In this document: positions 53,162 to 62,552 of the stretch, piece after piece
Position numbering within the stretch: position 1 is the stretch's first letter
Layout of the letters: each line of letters begins with the position of its first letter
Source: Campylobacterota bacterium
GTDB lineage: Bacteria > Campylobacterota > Campylobacteria > Campylobacterales > Arcobacteraceae
Direction: 5' to 3'
DNA: 64,000 bases
Assembly: GCA_003643835.1 (NCBI GenBank)
Contig: QMKX01000004.1
Coordinates: 20,229 to 84,228 of the forward strand
Position numbers and translations under genes: made by a program
The notes under the pieces: generated by a model
Seen by the model: the letters and a program-made list of their open reading frames with translations, nothing else
What the model was told of the DNA's origin: nothing
Database searches by the model: none

Positions 53162-53902
53162 TTATTTTGTTTGTGTTAAAAAATTTGAAATAATCTCTCG
53201 CATACTGTCGCCACTAATAGTAGGTATCTTATAATCATTTATGAGATGTTTGTTTGGCACTACTTTATCTTTTCTTTCATAAAACACAGGATTGTTTCCG
53301 CTGTATAATGATTCTAAAGCTGTATGAACTGAAGCAGTTAATAGATATTTGGTTTGTCTAACTCTATTTTGATAAAACTCTTCATCTATAAGATTTTTAA
53401 ATATCTGTTTAAGTTTATGCTCATTTTTATAGAAAAAATAGTGCCCCATGATTAGTGGCATATCTGTAGTAAAGTTTTGTTCGCAAAGTTTGAGAAGTTC
53501 ATTGTGATAGTCATCGTCGCCAAAAAATATACCATATTGCCACAAAGTTTGTTTTTGTTCTAAAAATATTTCATCTACTATATCCAAAGGTATATCCACC
53601 CCTATCTCATAACTCAAACTACAAAAAGTTTTTATGTGTTCTATCATAGTTTTACTTGGCTCATCACTATCAAATATAAGTATATCGCCTCTATTCATCA
53701 TGTGTGGTAAGTTACCTATGATATCAACTCCCGCACCTAAACTGACTTTGAGATACTGTTTGGCATATGTAGCTGCTCTATAATCACAAGTAGTTAATAT
53801 AGGTTCAAAATATTTTAAATAGTTGAAAATAGCACTACATCTTCGCACATTGTCAAGCCCATAAGAGTGTCCACTTTTAGCATATATGTATATTTTTGGC
53901 AC
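53162..53902 (-). CDS. Conserved-looking protein of unknown function, GT-B/PseG-like
   Basis: A 246-residue soluble protein. The N-terminus YIYAKSGHSYGLDNVRRCSA, followed later by GDILIFDSDEPSKTM and MGHYFFYKN, recalls the PseG/MurG-like GT-B fold in which the first glycine loop and H/R-R-C element bind a nucleotide sugar. The match is weak and no catalytic residue can be assigned. It is a single gene between the lipoprotein/nadB set and the divergent ilvA, with 45 nt to the lipoprotein gene. Confidence 0.65.
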   Translation of the reverse strand: MPKIYIYAKSGHSYGLDNVRRCSAIFNYLKYFEPILTTCDYRAATYAKQYLKVSLGAGVDIIGNLPHMMNRGDILIFDSDEPSKTMIEHIKTFCSLSYEIGVDIPLDIVDEIFLEQKQTLWQYGIFFGDDDYHNELLKLCEQNFTTDMPLIMGHYFFYKNEHKLKQIFKNLIDEEFYQNRVRQTKYLLTASVHTALESLYSGNNPVFYERKDKVVPNKHLINDYKIPTISGDSMREIISNFLTQTK

Positions 53903-53951
53903 AATTGTCCTTTTTTGTATGATATCTAATAATACTTAGATACAATCGCTT

Positions 53952-55160
53952 ATGATAGATATAATAGATATAAAAAAAGCTCAAGAAAATCTTGATGGCA
54001 TAGTATATAAAACTCCTTTGGCTTATGCGCCGGTATTAAGCGATATGGTATCAAACAATATATACCTAAAAAAAGAAAATTTACAACAAACTGGTAGCTT
54101 TAAGCTCCGCGGAGCTTTTAACAAAATATCAAAACTAAGCAAACAAGAAAGAGACAAAGGTATAGTAGCTTCAAGTGCAGGTAATCATGCGCAAGGGGTG
54201 GCATATAGTGCAAAATATTTTAATTGCGATGCGACTATTGTCATGCCAGAAGCAACACCACAACTAAAAATAAATGGTGTTAAATCATATGGTGTTGATG
54301 TTGTATTACACGGAGACAACTACGATGAGGCATACAAAAAAGCGGTACAAATATGTCAAAAAGAGCAAAAAAATTTCATACACCCATATGAAGATGACGA
54401 TGTAATATGTGGTCAAGCTACCATAGGGCTTGAGATATTGCAACAACTGAACGACATAGATATAGTGTTGGTACCAATTGGTGGTGGTGGGCTTATAGCT
54501 GGAGTTGCCAAAGCTATAAAATATCACAAACCAGATATCAAAATCGTAGGAGTAGTTGCTTCTGGAGCTATGTCTATGAAAGAATCTTTTGAAGCAAAAA
54601 AGCCGATAAACTCAAAGACAGTTAAAACCATAGCAGACGGTATAGCAGTGCGAGATACAAGCGAAAAGATGCTGAAGCTTTTGCTTGAAAGTATTGACGA
54701 TATCGTGAAAGTTGAAGATAAAGAGATAGCAAACGCAGTGCTATTTTTGCTTGAAAAACAAAAAATAGTAGTCGAAGGTGCTGGTGCTACAACTGTAGCA
54801 GCTTTACTACACAATAGATTAAAAATAAAAAACAAAAATATCGTAGCTTTGTTAAGTGGTGGCAATATTGATGTGACTATGTTATCTGTTATAATCGAAA
54901 AAGGACTTATAAAATCAAGTCGCAAGATGAATATGGTTGTAACTCTTATAGATAAACCAGGGGCATTAAAAGAGCTTACAAATATATTTGAAGCATGTCA
55001 AGCAAATATAGTCCAAATAGACTATGACAGAGCTTCACTTTCACTTGATTTTGGCGATGCAAATGTGACGATATCTTTAGAAACAAAAGGTGAACAACAC
55101 CAAACAGACATACGAAAAGCTTTGAGAGATAGCGCATACAATTTCAAAGAGTTACGATGA
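53952..55160 (+). CDS. ilvA: Threonine dehydratase (threonine ammonia-lyase)
   Basis: PLP enzyme that makes 2-oxobutyrate from threonine for isoleucine synthesis. The 402-residue protein has the PLP lysine in QQTGSFKLRGAFNK (Lys51), the phosphate-binding SSAGNHAQG and GGGGLIAG loops, and a C-terminal ACT-like domain (VVTLIDKPGALKELTNIFEA). The single ACT-like domain is the shorter biosynthetic/catabolic form; feedback control cannot be decided. It begins the operon ilvA-yggS-ymdB-ubiE-napD. Confidence 0.95.
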   Translation: MIDIIDIKKAQENLDGIVYKTPLAYAPVLSDMVSNNIYLKKENLQQTGSFKLRGAFNKISKLSKQERDKGIVASSAGNHAQGVAYSAKYFNCDATIVMPEATPQLKINGVKSYGVDVVLHGDNYDEAYKKAVQICQKEQKNFIHPYEDDDVICGQATIGLEILQQLNDIDIVLVPIGGGGLIAGVAKAIKYHKPDIKIVGVVASGAMSMKESFEAKKPINSKTVKTIADGIAVRDTSEKMLKLLLESIDDIVKVEDKEIANAVLFLLEKQKIVVEGAGATTVAALLHNRLKIKNKNIVALLSGGNIDVTMLSVIIEKGLIKSSRKMNMVVTLIDKPGALKELTNIFEACQANIVQIDYDRASLSLDFGDANVTISLETKGEQHQTDIRKALRDSAYNFKELR

Positions 55161-55840
55161 AAAGCACATATGAAACAAATCTTGACAATCTATTTGAAGC
55201 TATAGAAAAAGCGAGATTAAATCAAAGCGAACATCATATTGTAGATATCGTAGCTATAAGCAAATACTCAACAACCAATGAGATAAAAACACTTTACGAA
55301 GCAGGACAACAAAGTTTCGGTGAAAATAAAATCCAGGATATCAAATTAAAATCAAAGCAACTCGACAAACTACCTATAAGGTGGCATTTTGTAGGAAGCT
55401 TACAAAAAAATAAGATAAACAACCTTATAGATATAAACCCGACACTTTTCCACTCGCTTGATAGCTTGGAATTGGCATATGAGTTAGACAAAAAACTTAA
55501 AATCAAAAACAAAATTATGAAGTGCTTGCTTCAAGTAAACTCATCATTTGAACACAGCAAAAGCGGAATATCTCCAGATGATGTTTTGCAAACATATAGA
55601 AATATAGAAATAAATTGTTCAAACATAAACCTAAAAGGTCTTATGTGCATAGGAGCAAATAGCAAAGACAAACAAAATATTGAAAAAAGTTTTAAAATCA
55701 CCAAAGATATTTATGATAAGTTACGAACTGCTACTATATTGTCTATGGGCATGAGTGGTGATTATGAAACAGCTATAAAATGTGGGTCAAACATGATACG
55801 AGTTGGCTCAAAACTTTTCACAAAAGAGACAATAAATTGA
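55157..55840 (+). CDS. YggS family PLP-binding protein (PLP homeostasis)
   Basis: A 227-residue TIM-barrel PLP carrier related to PLPBP/YggS. The PLP lysine is in VAISKYST (Lys36), followed by FGENKIQDIKLK, RWHFVGSLQKNK and the C-terminal LSMGMSGDYETAIKCGSNMIRVG. Family members buffer PLP and affect branched-chain amino acid metabolism, which fits its 4-nt overlap with ilvA, a PLP enzyme. Confidence 0.94.
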   Translation: MKSTYETNLDNLFEAIEKARLNQSEHHIVDIVAISKYSTTNEIKTLYEAGQQSFGENKIQDIKLKSKQLDKLPIRWHFVGSLQKNKINNLIDINPTLFHSLDSLELAYELDKKLKIKNKIMKCLLQVNSSFEHSKSGISPDDVLQTYRNIEINCSNINLKGLMCIGANSKDKQNIEKSFKITKDIYDKLRTATILSMGMSGDYETAIKCGSNMIRVGSKLFTKETIN

Positions 55841-56640
55841 TAGTTGGTATGATAGGCGATATAGTAGGTCGCCCTGGTAGAGTTATGATAAAAACTTTCT
55901 TAAAAGATATCAAAACTAAACACAATATTGATATAGTTATAGCAAATAGCGAAAATATAAGCCATGGGTTTGGCATGACAGAGAAAAACTTAAAAGAGAT
56001 GCAAAAAGCCGGCATAGATGTATTTACAGGTGGCAACCACTCATTTGATAAAAAAGATGATTATAAAGTTGTGTTATCAAATAGTTCTGTGTTAAGGCCA
56101 GCAAACTATCCAGACGAAGTGGATGGGAAGGGAGTAGGTATATATACTTTTGCCGATGAAAAGTTTGCTGTCATCAATATGATGGGACAATTTACTATGC
56201 CAATATGCGACAATCCATTTCGTAAAGCCATACAAATAGTAGATGAACTTACAAAAAAAAATATCAAACACATAATCATGGATTTTCATGCTGAAACTAC
56301 AGCAGAAAAACGAGTTATGATAAAACTATTTGAAAACAAAGTATCAGCTATATTTGGCACTCACACACACATAGGCACTGATGATTATGAGATAAATGAT
56401 GGCACATTTTATGTAAGCGACATAGGCTTAACAGGGTGCAGAGACAATATCATAGGTATGCATAGCAAAGTGCCTACACAGAAATTTTTGACAGGTATCG
56501 GTGGGCATTTTGAGGTAGACAACAATTGCGATAAAATTATGCAAATTGTTATCATAGATATAAATGACGAAGGCAAAACAACAAAAGCAAAAAAACTAAA
56601 AATTTACAACAACAAAGAGACAGTTCAAACAACAATATGA
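55837..56640 (+). CDS. YmdB family metallophosphoesterase (2',3'-cAMP phosphodiesterase-like)
   Basis: A 267-residue calcineurin-like phosphoesterase. GMIGDIVGRPGR opens the protein; further metal ligands are in ANSENISHG, TGGNHSFDKKD, DFHAETTAEK and GTHTHIGTDD. The frame continues upstream, but the family N-terminus (IVGMIGDIVGRPG) places the start at TTG 55837, which shares bases with the TGA stop of yggS (TTGA). Its Bacillus homologue hydrolyses 2',3'-cyclic nucleotides and affects biofilm; its role here is unknown. Confidence 0.9.
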   Translation: MIVGMIGDIVGRPGRVMIKTFLKDIKTKHNIDIVIANSENISHGFGMTEKNLKEMQKAGIDVFTGGNHSFDKKDDYKVVLSNSSVLRPANYPDEVDGKGVGIYTFADEKFAVINMMGQFTMPICDNPFRKAIQIVDELTKKNIKHIIMDFHAETTAEKRVMIKLFENKVSAIFGTHTHIGTDDYEINDGTFYVSDIGLTGCRDNIIGMHSKVPTQKFLTGIGGHFEVDNNCDKIMQIVIIDINDEGKTTKAKKLKIYNNKETVQTTI

Positions 56641-57350
56641 ATAAAGAACAAAATAAAATAGTAGCGATGTTTGATATTATAGCAAAAAGATACGATATAT
56701 CAAATAGAGTTTTAAGTATGGGTATAGATAAAAGCTGGCGAAACAAAGCTGTGCGAAAAACATACAAACTATACGACAAAGATAACATCAATCACATAGT
56801 TGATGTAGCTTGCGGCACTGGTGATTTGATGATATATTGGCAAAAAATAGCAAACAATTTAAACATAAAACTTCACAAAATAACTGGTATTGACCCTAGC
56901 TCGAAGATGATAGACATAGCAAAACAAAAGATAAAAGATGCGAACTTCACAAAAGCGTTTGCACAAAATCTGCCGATAGAAAATAACACAGTTGATATTG
57001 TATCTATAGCATATGGTATAAGGAATGTTGTCAATAGAGCAGAAGCTTTCAGCGAGTTTTATAGAGTTTTGAAAGTTGAGGGGTTGCTTACAATTTTAGA
57101 GTTTACCAAAGATGAAAAAAAATTTTGGTTTAGTTCTATAAAAAAATTCTATATGACAAATATCATGCCACTTGTCGGCAAAATAGTATCGGGTAACAGT
57201 GAGGCATATAAGTATTTGCCTGATTCTATAAAGCAGTTTGTCACATCTAAACAGCTTCAAGGTGAGCTTGAAAAAGCGGGTTTCAAAATAGTGTTCGTTC
57301 AGGATTATTCATTTGATATGAACACGACAATAATAGCAAAAAAAGTATAA
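56637..57350 (+). CDS. ubiE: Demethylmenaquinone methyltransferase
   Basis: SAM-dependent C-methyltransferase for the final step of menaquinone synthesis (UbiE/MenG). The 237-residue protein has NRVLSMGIDKSWRNKAV, the SAM motif VVDVACGTGDL as VDVACGTGDL, and the family signature IAYGIRNVVNRAEAFSEFYRVLK. It overlaps ymdB by 4 nt. Together with the UbiA-family gene at 9393-10247 it covers two late steps of the quinone pathway in the window. Confidence 0.95.
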   Translation: MNKEQNKIVAMFDIIAKRYDISNRVLSMGIDKSWRNKAVRKTYKLYDKDNINHIVDVACGTGDLMIYWQKIANNLNIKLHKITGIDPSSKMIDIAKQKIKDANFTKAFAQNLPIENNTVDIVSIAYGIRNVVNRAEAFSEFYRVLKVEGLLTILEFTKDEKKFWFSSIKKFYMTNIMPLVGKIVSGNSEAYKYLPDSIKQFVTSKQLQGELEKAGFKIVFVQDYSFDMNTTIIAKKV

Positions 57351-57361
57351 AAGGAAAAAAT

Positions 57362-57748
57362 ATGAATATATCAAGCATAGTGGTGCAAACAGTGCCAAAG
57401 TATTTAGAACAATTGGTCCAAGACATAAAAGATTGCGATGCATGTGATTATCATTTGCACGATGAAAAAGGTCGCATAATCGTGACAATTGAGGGCGAGA
57501 GTGTCAGTGAAGAGCTCAAAAAAATGAAAGTCATAGAATCTTTGCCTCATGTAGTTTCAGCACAAATGCAAATGGCATATAGCGAAGATGAGTTAGACAT
57601 GCATATGCAAAGATTAGAAAATGCAGACGCGGTGCCTAGAATGCTACATGACAACGATATAAAACCTGAAGAGATTATATACAATGGCGACCTAAAGAAA
57701 AAAGATTTAGAAGGTTTTGCAAAAAGATTTGACGAACAAAAAAGATAG
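57362..57748 (+). CDS. napD: Periplasmic nitrate reductase chaperone NapD
   Basis: A 128-residue protein whose first 80 residues match NapD (ISSIVVQTVPKYLEQLVQDI, then EGRIIVTIEG-like GRIIVTIEGESVSEE and VVSAQMQMAYSEDE), which binds the Tat signal of NapA during its maturation. The C-terminal 45 residues (RMLHDNDIKPEEIIYNG onward) are extra and unassigned. No other nap genes are in the window; in this lineage napD usually closes the nap operon, so here it is detached. Confidence 0.88.
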   Translation: MNISSIVVQTVPKYLEQLVQDIKDCDACDYHLHDEKGRIIVTIEGESVSEELKKMKVIESLPHVVSAQMQMAYSEDELDMHMQRLENADAVPRMLHDNDIKPEEIIYNGDLKKKDLEGFAKRFDEQKR

Positions 57749-57776
57749 GTATTGAGATATTTTAAATTTATTTAGA

Positions 57777-57782
57777 TAAAAT
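57777..57782 (+). promoter_or_regulatory. -10 element of atpB promoter
   Basis: TAAAAT within TTTAGATAAAATA, 26 nt upstream of the atpB ATG, with AAGGAG at 57795-57800 as ribosome-binding site. Same core as the rpsO promoter. Confidence 0.5.
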
Positions 57783-57808
57783 AATAAAAAACACAAGGAG
57801 TTAGCACT

Positions 57809-58495
57809 ATGGAAGGTAGATTGTGGACAATATTAGGCACAATAGGCGGTCATGAGCAGTTTTGGATGATATCATCACACTTGGCATTGACGGTAATTAT
57901 AGTATTTTTTGTAGCGAGACTGGCTACAAAAAAACTACAAATAGTTCCAACAGGTGCACAAAATGTGTTAGAAGCATATATTCAAGGTGTTGTATCTATA
58001 GGCACAGACTCTATGGGTGAAAAGAATGCGAGGCAATTTATGCCACTTATTGGAACTTTGGGTTTGCTTATATTTGTAGCAAATATGATGGGTATAGTTC
58101 CGGGGTTTGAGTCTGTTACCGGCAATATCAATTTCACTTTGTCATTGGCTCTTGTGGTATTTATATATTATAATTATTTAGGATTTAAAGAAAACGGAGC
58201 GAAAAAATATTTAGGACATATGATGGGCCCTGTGCCGGCATTGGCTCCTTTGATGTTTCCTATTGAGGTGATATCGCATTTTTCTCGTGTAATATCATTG
58301 TCGTTTAGGTTGTTTGGTTCAGTCAAAGGCGATGATATGTTTTTGATGGTGCTTCTTATGTTGGTGCCTTGGATAGCACCATTGCCTGGATTTTTCTTGC
58401 TTACTGCTTTTGGATTTTTACAAACATTTATATTTATGATACTTACATATGTTTATATCGCAGGGTCTGTTATGATGAGTGAAGAGGAACACTAA
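57809..58495 (+). CDS. atpB: F0F1 ATP synthase subunit a
   Basis: Proton-channel subunit of the F0 sector, 228 residues with five to six helices. The essential arginine is in SRVISLSFRLFGSVKGDD; the C-terminal GFFLLTAFGFLQTFIFMILT and YIAGS are typical. It stands apart from other atp genes, as in other Campylobacterota, where atpB is a separate locus. It has its own promoter and ends at a possible terminator facing infC. Confidence 0.95.
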   Translation: MEGRLWTILGTIGGHEQFWMISSHLALTVIIVFFVARLATKKLQIVPTGAQNVLEAYIQGVVSIGTDSMGEKNARQFMPLIGTLGLLIFVANMMGIVPGFESVTGNINFTLSLALVVFIYYNYLGFKENGAKKYLGHMMGPVPALAPLMFPIEVISHFSRVISLSFRLFGSVKGDDMFLMVLLMLVPWIAPLPGFFLLTAFGFLQTFIFMILTYVYIAGSVMMSEEEH

Positions 58496-58542
58496 AAACT
58501 ACGAAGTGTCCTCTAACTTTTTGAGGTGCCTTACGATAGTTT
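58495..58542. terminator. Possible bidirectional terminator between atpB and infC
   Basis: An imperfect inverted repeat: AAACTACGAAG and TCCTC on the left pair with GAGG and CTTACGATAGTTT on the right across a loop of TAACTTTTT. It begins in the atpB stop and ends 8 nt before the infC stop, between convergent genes. Stability was not computed. Confidence 0.4.
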
Positions 58543-58550
58543 ATGAGCTT

Positions 58551-59096
58551 CTAATTTTTGCTTTTGAGCTCTTTTTTTGGCAGAACAAGCATATTTATAA
58601 ATCTGCCTTCAAATTTAGGTTCGTTGTCTTTTATGCCAATATCTTCAACCATAGGCCACACACGATTTAAGACATCTTTGCCTGCGTCTGGGTTTTGCAT
58701 CTCTCTGCCTTTTAAAAATACTCTAAATTTCACATGGTAACCAGCTTCGAGAAATTTTCTTGATCTTTCTATTTTGTAGTTTATGTCATTTTGTGCTATT
58801 TTAACAGATAGTTTAGTCTCTTTCAAAACAATTTTTTGTTGATTCTTTCTAGCTTCTTTTTTCTTTCTTTCTTGTTCGTATTTAAACTTGCCGTAGTCCA
58901 TAATCTTTGCGACCGGAGGATTGGCATCGGGTGATATCAAAACTAAATCAAGGTTAAGATCTCTTGCTTTTCCTATAGCTTCATATCTTGATATCACTCC
59001 ATAAGCAAAACCATCCTCACCTAAACATCTTAATTCATTTGCTTTTATCTCTTGGTTCATAACGACTTGCTTTTTTCTACTATTTTTATCTCTCAA
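58551..59096 (-). CDS. infC: Translation initiation factor IF-3
   Basis: Keeps ribosomal subunits apart and checks the initiator tRNA. The 181-residue protein contains [34 protein letters not shown], the linker [21 protein letters not shown] and [12 protein letters not shown]. The start is TTG at 59094-59096, overlapping the TGA stop of thrS; infC in other bacteria also uses a rare start codon as part of self-regulation. The ATG at Met13 is a weaker alternative. rpmI and rplT, often downstream, are not here. Confidence 0.94.
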   Translation of the reverse strand: MRDKNSRKKQVVMNQEIKANELRCLGEDGFAYGVISRYEAIGKARDLNLDLVLISPDANPPVAKIMDYGKFKYEQERKKKEARKNQQKIVLKETKLSVKIAQNDINYKIERSRKFLEAGYHVKFRVFLKGREMQNPDAGKDVLNRVWPMVEDIGIKDNEPKFEGRFINMLVLPKKELKSKN

Positions 59097-60904
59097 ATTC
59101 TTGCCTTTTTCAATTCTTCTTTTATCATATTTATAAATATCTCCTTTGATATATTTGATTTTGTATTTGTTCGCCTGTCTCTCAAGGCTACTAATCCATT
59201 TTTGACCTCTTCATCGCCTATGACAATTATCATAGGTGTTTTTTGTTTCTCTGCTGTTCGTATCTTTTTGTTCAATGATTCGTTTTTGGCAAAAATATCA
59301 CTATCTACTGCAATATCAAGTAGTTCATCTTTAAGTTCTTGGGCATATGGTATATGCTTGTCTGTTATTGGTATAAACACTACAGATGTAGGCGATATAG
59401 CAAATGGCAACTCGCCAGATGTATGCTCTAAAAGTATGCCTATAAACCTCTCAAAACTACCCAATATAGCACGATGTATCATAATAGGGCGAACTTTTTT
59501 GTCATCTTTAGATCTATAACTTATGTCAAATCTTTCTGGCAAGTTCATATCTATTTGTATAGTGCCGCACTGCCACTTTCGTCCAATTGCATCGAGTATC
59601 TTTATGTCTATTTTCGGGCCATAAAATGCCCCACCACCTTCATCTATAGTATAACTATATTTAGCCTCATCAAGTGCTTCTTTTATGCTATTTGTAGTTG
59701 CTTGCCAAAACTCATCGCTTCCTATCGCTTTTTTGGGTTTAGTTGAAACCTCAATCTCATAATCAAACTCAAAATAACTCATAAGACTTTGCACAAACTC
59801 AAGCACTTCGTATATGCTCTCTTTGACTTGGTTTGGCATACAAAATATATGTGCATCGTCTTGTGTAAATTCTCGCACTCTAAACAACCCATGCATAACA
59901 CCGCTTTGTTCATGTCTATGCACTACGCCATATTCAAAATACTTCAAAGGCAGGTCTTTGTATGATATCTGGTTGTGTTTAAATACCTCAATATGCCCAA
60001 CACAATTCATAGGTTTCAAGCCATACTCTTGGTTGTCTATATTGGTAAAATACATATTTTCTCTATAGTTGTCGTAGTGTCCTGATTTAACCCAAGCTTG
60101 AGCTTTGAGCAACTCAGGAGCTCGAACTGGCTCATATCCACGCACTCTGTGTGCTTTGTATAGAAGTTTTTCTATTTTATCTCGCATTCTCGCACCAGCT
60201 GGCAACCACAAAGGCAAGCCAGCACCTATGTTGTCACTAAACGCAAAAAGTTTTAGCTGTGTGCCTAACTTTCTATGGTCTCGTTTTTTTGCTTCTATTA
60301 GCATCTGTTCATAATCTTTGAGTTTTTGTTTGTCAAAAAATGCTATGCCATATATCCTCGTGATCATCTGTTTGGTTTCATCGCCACCAAGATATGCTCC
60401 TGCCACACGAATGAGTTTGAAATACCTTGCCATTGAGGTATTTGGCAGGTGCGGTCCACGACATAGATCTTCAAAATCACCTTGCTTGTAGATAGTTAGA
60501 TTGTCATCTTTGATATTTTTTAGAACTTCAAGTTTAAGTTCATCGTTTTTAAACTTGTTTATTATTTTTTCTTTTGTTGTTGAGTATTTTTCTATTTTAA
60601 GTTTTTGTGAAGCTATTTTTTTCATAGCTTTTTCTATTTGTAGTAAATCATCTTCACCTATAGTTTCGTCTGTTTTAAAGTCATAATAAAACCCATCTTT
60701 TATGACAGGTCCTACAAAAAATTTAGCGCCACTATAAGTATCGTTTATAGCTTGTGCCATCATATGTGCTGTGGTATGTCTTAGTATCTCCAGTGAGTTA
60801 TCGCTGTCGTCATTGAGTATGGTTTGTCCGCCATCCAACACCAACTCATCGGCTGTGATATTATCGTAAATTTGACCATCTTTATATAAACCTATTTGTT
60901 CCAA
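59093..60904 (-). CDS. thrS: Threonyl-tRNA synthetase
   Basis: Charges tRNA(Thr). The 603-residue class II enzyme has an editing domain with [20 protein letters not shown], the [22 protein letters not shown] block [18 protein letters not shown], the zinc ligands and the motif 3 region [19 protein letters not shown], then an anticodon domain. The ubiquitin-like TGS domain at the N-terminus is missing, which explains the shorter length and is typical of Campylobacterota. Start is TTG at 60902-60904 with AAGGA upstream; an extended -10 (TGTTATAAT, minus strand) lies at 60921-60929. Confidence 0.95.
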   Translation of the reverse strand: MEQIGLYKDGQIYDNITADELVLDGGQTILNDDSDNSLEILRHTTAHMMAQAINDTYSGAKFFVGPVIKDGFYYDFKTDETIGEDDLLQIEKAMKKIASQKLKIEKYSTTKEKIINKFKNDELKLEVLKNIKDDNLTIYKQGDFEDLCRGPHLPNTSMARYFKLIRVAGAYLGGDETKQMITRIYGIAFFDKQKLKDYEQMLIEAKKRDHRKLGTQLKLFAFSDNIGAGLPLWLPAGARMRDKIEKLLYKAHRVRGYEPVRAPELLKAQAWVKSGHYDNYRENMYFTNIDNQEYGLKPMNCVGHIEVFKHNQISYKDLPLKYFEYGVVHRHEQSGVMHGLFRVREFTQDDAHIFCMPNQVKESIYEVLEFVQSLMSYFEFDYEIEVSTKPKKAIGSDEFWQATTNSIKEALDEAKYSYTIDEGGGAFYGPKIDIKILDAIGRKWQCGTIQIDMNLPERFDISYRSKDDKKVRPIMIHRAILGSFERFIGILLEHTSGELPFAISPTSVVFIPITDKHIPYAQELKDELLDIAVDSDIFAKNESLNKKIRTAEKQKTPMIIVIGDEEVKNGLVALRDRRTNTKSNISKEIFINMIKEELKKARI

Positions 60905-60920
60905 TAACTTCCTTTTTAGT

Positions 60921-60929
60921 ATTATAACA
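60921..60929 (-). promoter_or_regulatory. Extended -10 element of thrS-infC promoter
   Basis: Reads TGTTATAAT on the minus strand (TGn plus TATAAT), 16 nt before the thrS start codon. It is the best-matched promoter element on this side of the divergent gap. Confidence 0.5.
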
Positions 60930-60990
60930 TAAGTTTATTAAGAGAACATCTAAAAATAGCTTAAACTTATCGCTTTTAAGATAAAAAGTG

Positions 60991-60996
60991 TATAAT
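60991..60996 (+). promoter_or_regulatory. -10 element for the DUF808-to-glyS operon
   Basis: TATAAT 19 nt upstream of the DUF808 ATG, with AAGGA at 61004-61008. It is divergent from the thrS promoter. The five downstream genes overlap one another, so this may drive the whole run to glyS. Confidence 0.5.
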
Positions 60997-61015
60997 CAAC
61001 AAAAAGGACAGATAG

Positions 61016-61864
61016 ATGACAGGTGGAATTTTTGCTATACTTGACGATATAGCTATGTTGCTCGATGATGCAGCCATAGCCACAAAGATATCTATCAAAA
61101 AAACAGCTGGTATATTAGGTGACGACTTAGCAGTAAATGCAGAAAAATCATCTGGCTTTGCTTCAAATCGTGAGTTGCCAGTGCTATATGCTATAACCAA
61201 AGGTTCATTTATAAACAAAGCGCTTATACTTCCTGTGGCTTTTTTGCTTTCTGCTTATGCCTCTTTTTTGATAGTTCCTATACTTCTCGTAGGTGGTGTG
61301 TATTTGTCATATGAAGGGTTTGAAAAGATACACCAATACATAAAACAAAAAACAAACAAACAAACAAAAGAAAACGAAAAAAAAATTTTAACCGAACAAC
61401 AAAAGATAAAATCCGCCATATTGACTGATTTTGTTTTATCTATTGAGATAGTCATCTTAACCCTTGGCACAGTTATAAACTATAGTTTAACTACACAAAT
61501 AATAGCCACGACTATAGTAGCTATGGTAGCTACTATTGGGGTGTATGGGCTTGTGGCGTTGATTGTGCGTATGGATGATGTTGGCTTTTATATCATAAAC
61601 AATAGCACAAAAAATAGTTCCAAACAAAAGTTTGGTGAAACTCTCGTATTTGCTTTGCCAAAAGTTATAAAACTACTAACCATAGTTGGAACAGCAGCTA
61701 TGCTTCTCGTTGGTGGTGGTATATTTAGTCACAATATAGACATACTTCATCATATAAACGATATAGTTTTTGGTTTTGGTTTTGGTTTTGATTTTTTTGT
61801 TGGTTTGGTTGTGGGGTTTGTCACATATTTGACTTTGAAGGTTTTGAAGGTTTTGTTTGCTTAA
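61016..61864 (+). CDS. DUF808 family membrane protein (YedI-like)
   Basis: A 282-residue inner-membrane protein of the DUF808/YedI family. The N-terminal signature GIFAILDDIAMLLDDAAIAT and the DDLAVNAEKSSGF block are diagnostic. About seven helices follow. The function of the family is not known. Near the C-terminus VFGFGFGFDFFVG is encoded by a GGTTTT hexanucleotide repeat. It overlaps the ygjP-like gene by 8 nt. Confidence 0.9.
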   Translation: MTGGIFAILDDIAMLLDDAAIATKISIKKTAGILGDDLAVNAEKSSGFASNRELPVLYAITKGSFINKALILPVAFLLSAYASFLIVPILLVGGVYLSYEGFEKIHQYIKQKTNKQTKENEKKILTEQQKIKSAILTDFVLSIEIVILTLGTVINYSLTTQIIATTIVAMVATIGVYGLVALIVRMDDVGFYIINNSTKNSSKQKFGETLVFALPKVIKLLTIVGTAAMLLVGGGIFSHNIDILHHINDIVFGFGFGFDFFVGLVVGFVTYLTLKVLKVLFA

Positions 61865-62552
61865 AGATATAGACGGATATAAGTTCGAGTTAAAATTTCA
61901 CACATCAAACAAAATCAGACGAACCACTGTGGTTTTAAATAGCCAAAAATTAGTGACCATAAAAGCGCCTATAAATTATAGCGACAAACAGTTTGAAAAA
62001 ATATATCAAAAGTTTATACCTTGGATAGGTAAGCATATCAAAAAAGCTAAACCTACACATATGTTTGATTTTCTATCAAATCGCGATATAAAGTTTTTGG
62101 GTAAAACGCATAAAGCTAAACTAGTAGAAAATAGCTTTATAGATGATATTTGTATCACTTTAAAAAACGAAAATATAGTAGTATCTTATAACAAAAAATA
62201 TCATAGCTCAAACGAAGTGTTTTTTTATGCTTTAAAACAATTTTATAACAAAAATTCACAGAAAATTATAGATGAGATATTTTCTAATTTTATCAAAAAA
62301 ACTGGTTTTAACCCTACTGGTATAAATTATAAATACTTTAAATCAAAATGGGGCAGCTGTAGCAGTGAAGATAAAATTAGTATAAATATCATGCTACTTC
62401 AGTTTGATATCGATGTGATATCTTATGTAGTGCTTCACGAACTTTGCCATATAAAAGAGAAAAACCACTCAAAAAAATTTTGGCTTCTTTTAAGCTATCA
62501 TATGCCTTTTTATAAGCAACACAAACAAAAACTAAAAAAAGGTTTGATATGA
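61857..62552 (+). CDS. YgjP/SprT-like zinc metallopeptidase (DUF45)
   Basis: A 231-residue predicted metalloprotease of the YgjP type. The zinc site is VVLHELCHIKEKNHSKKFW (HExxH with a second His seven residues on), preceded by KSKWGSCSSEDKISIN, the family's conserved block. Start is TTG at 61857, within the end of the DUF808 gene. The biological role is undefined; some YgjP relatives accompany type I restriction systems, but none is seen here. Confidence 0.88.
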   Translation: MLKDIDGYKFELKFHTSNKIRRTTVVLNSQKLVTIKAPINYSDKQFEKIYQKFIPWIGKHIKKAKPTHMFDFLSNRDIKFLGKTHKAKLVENSFIDDICITLKNENIVVSYNKKYHSSNEVFFYALKQFYNKNSQKIIDEIFSNFIKKTGFNPTGINYKYFKSKWGSCSSEDKISINIMLLQFDIDVISYVVLHELCHIKEKNHSKKFWLLLSYHMPFYKQHKQKLKKGLI

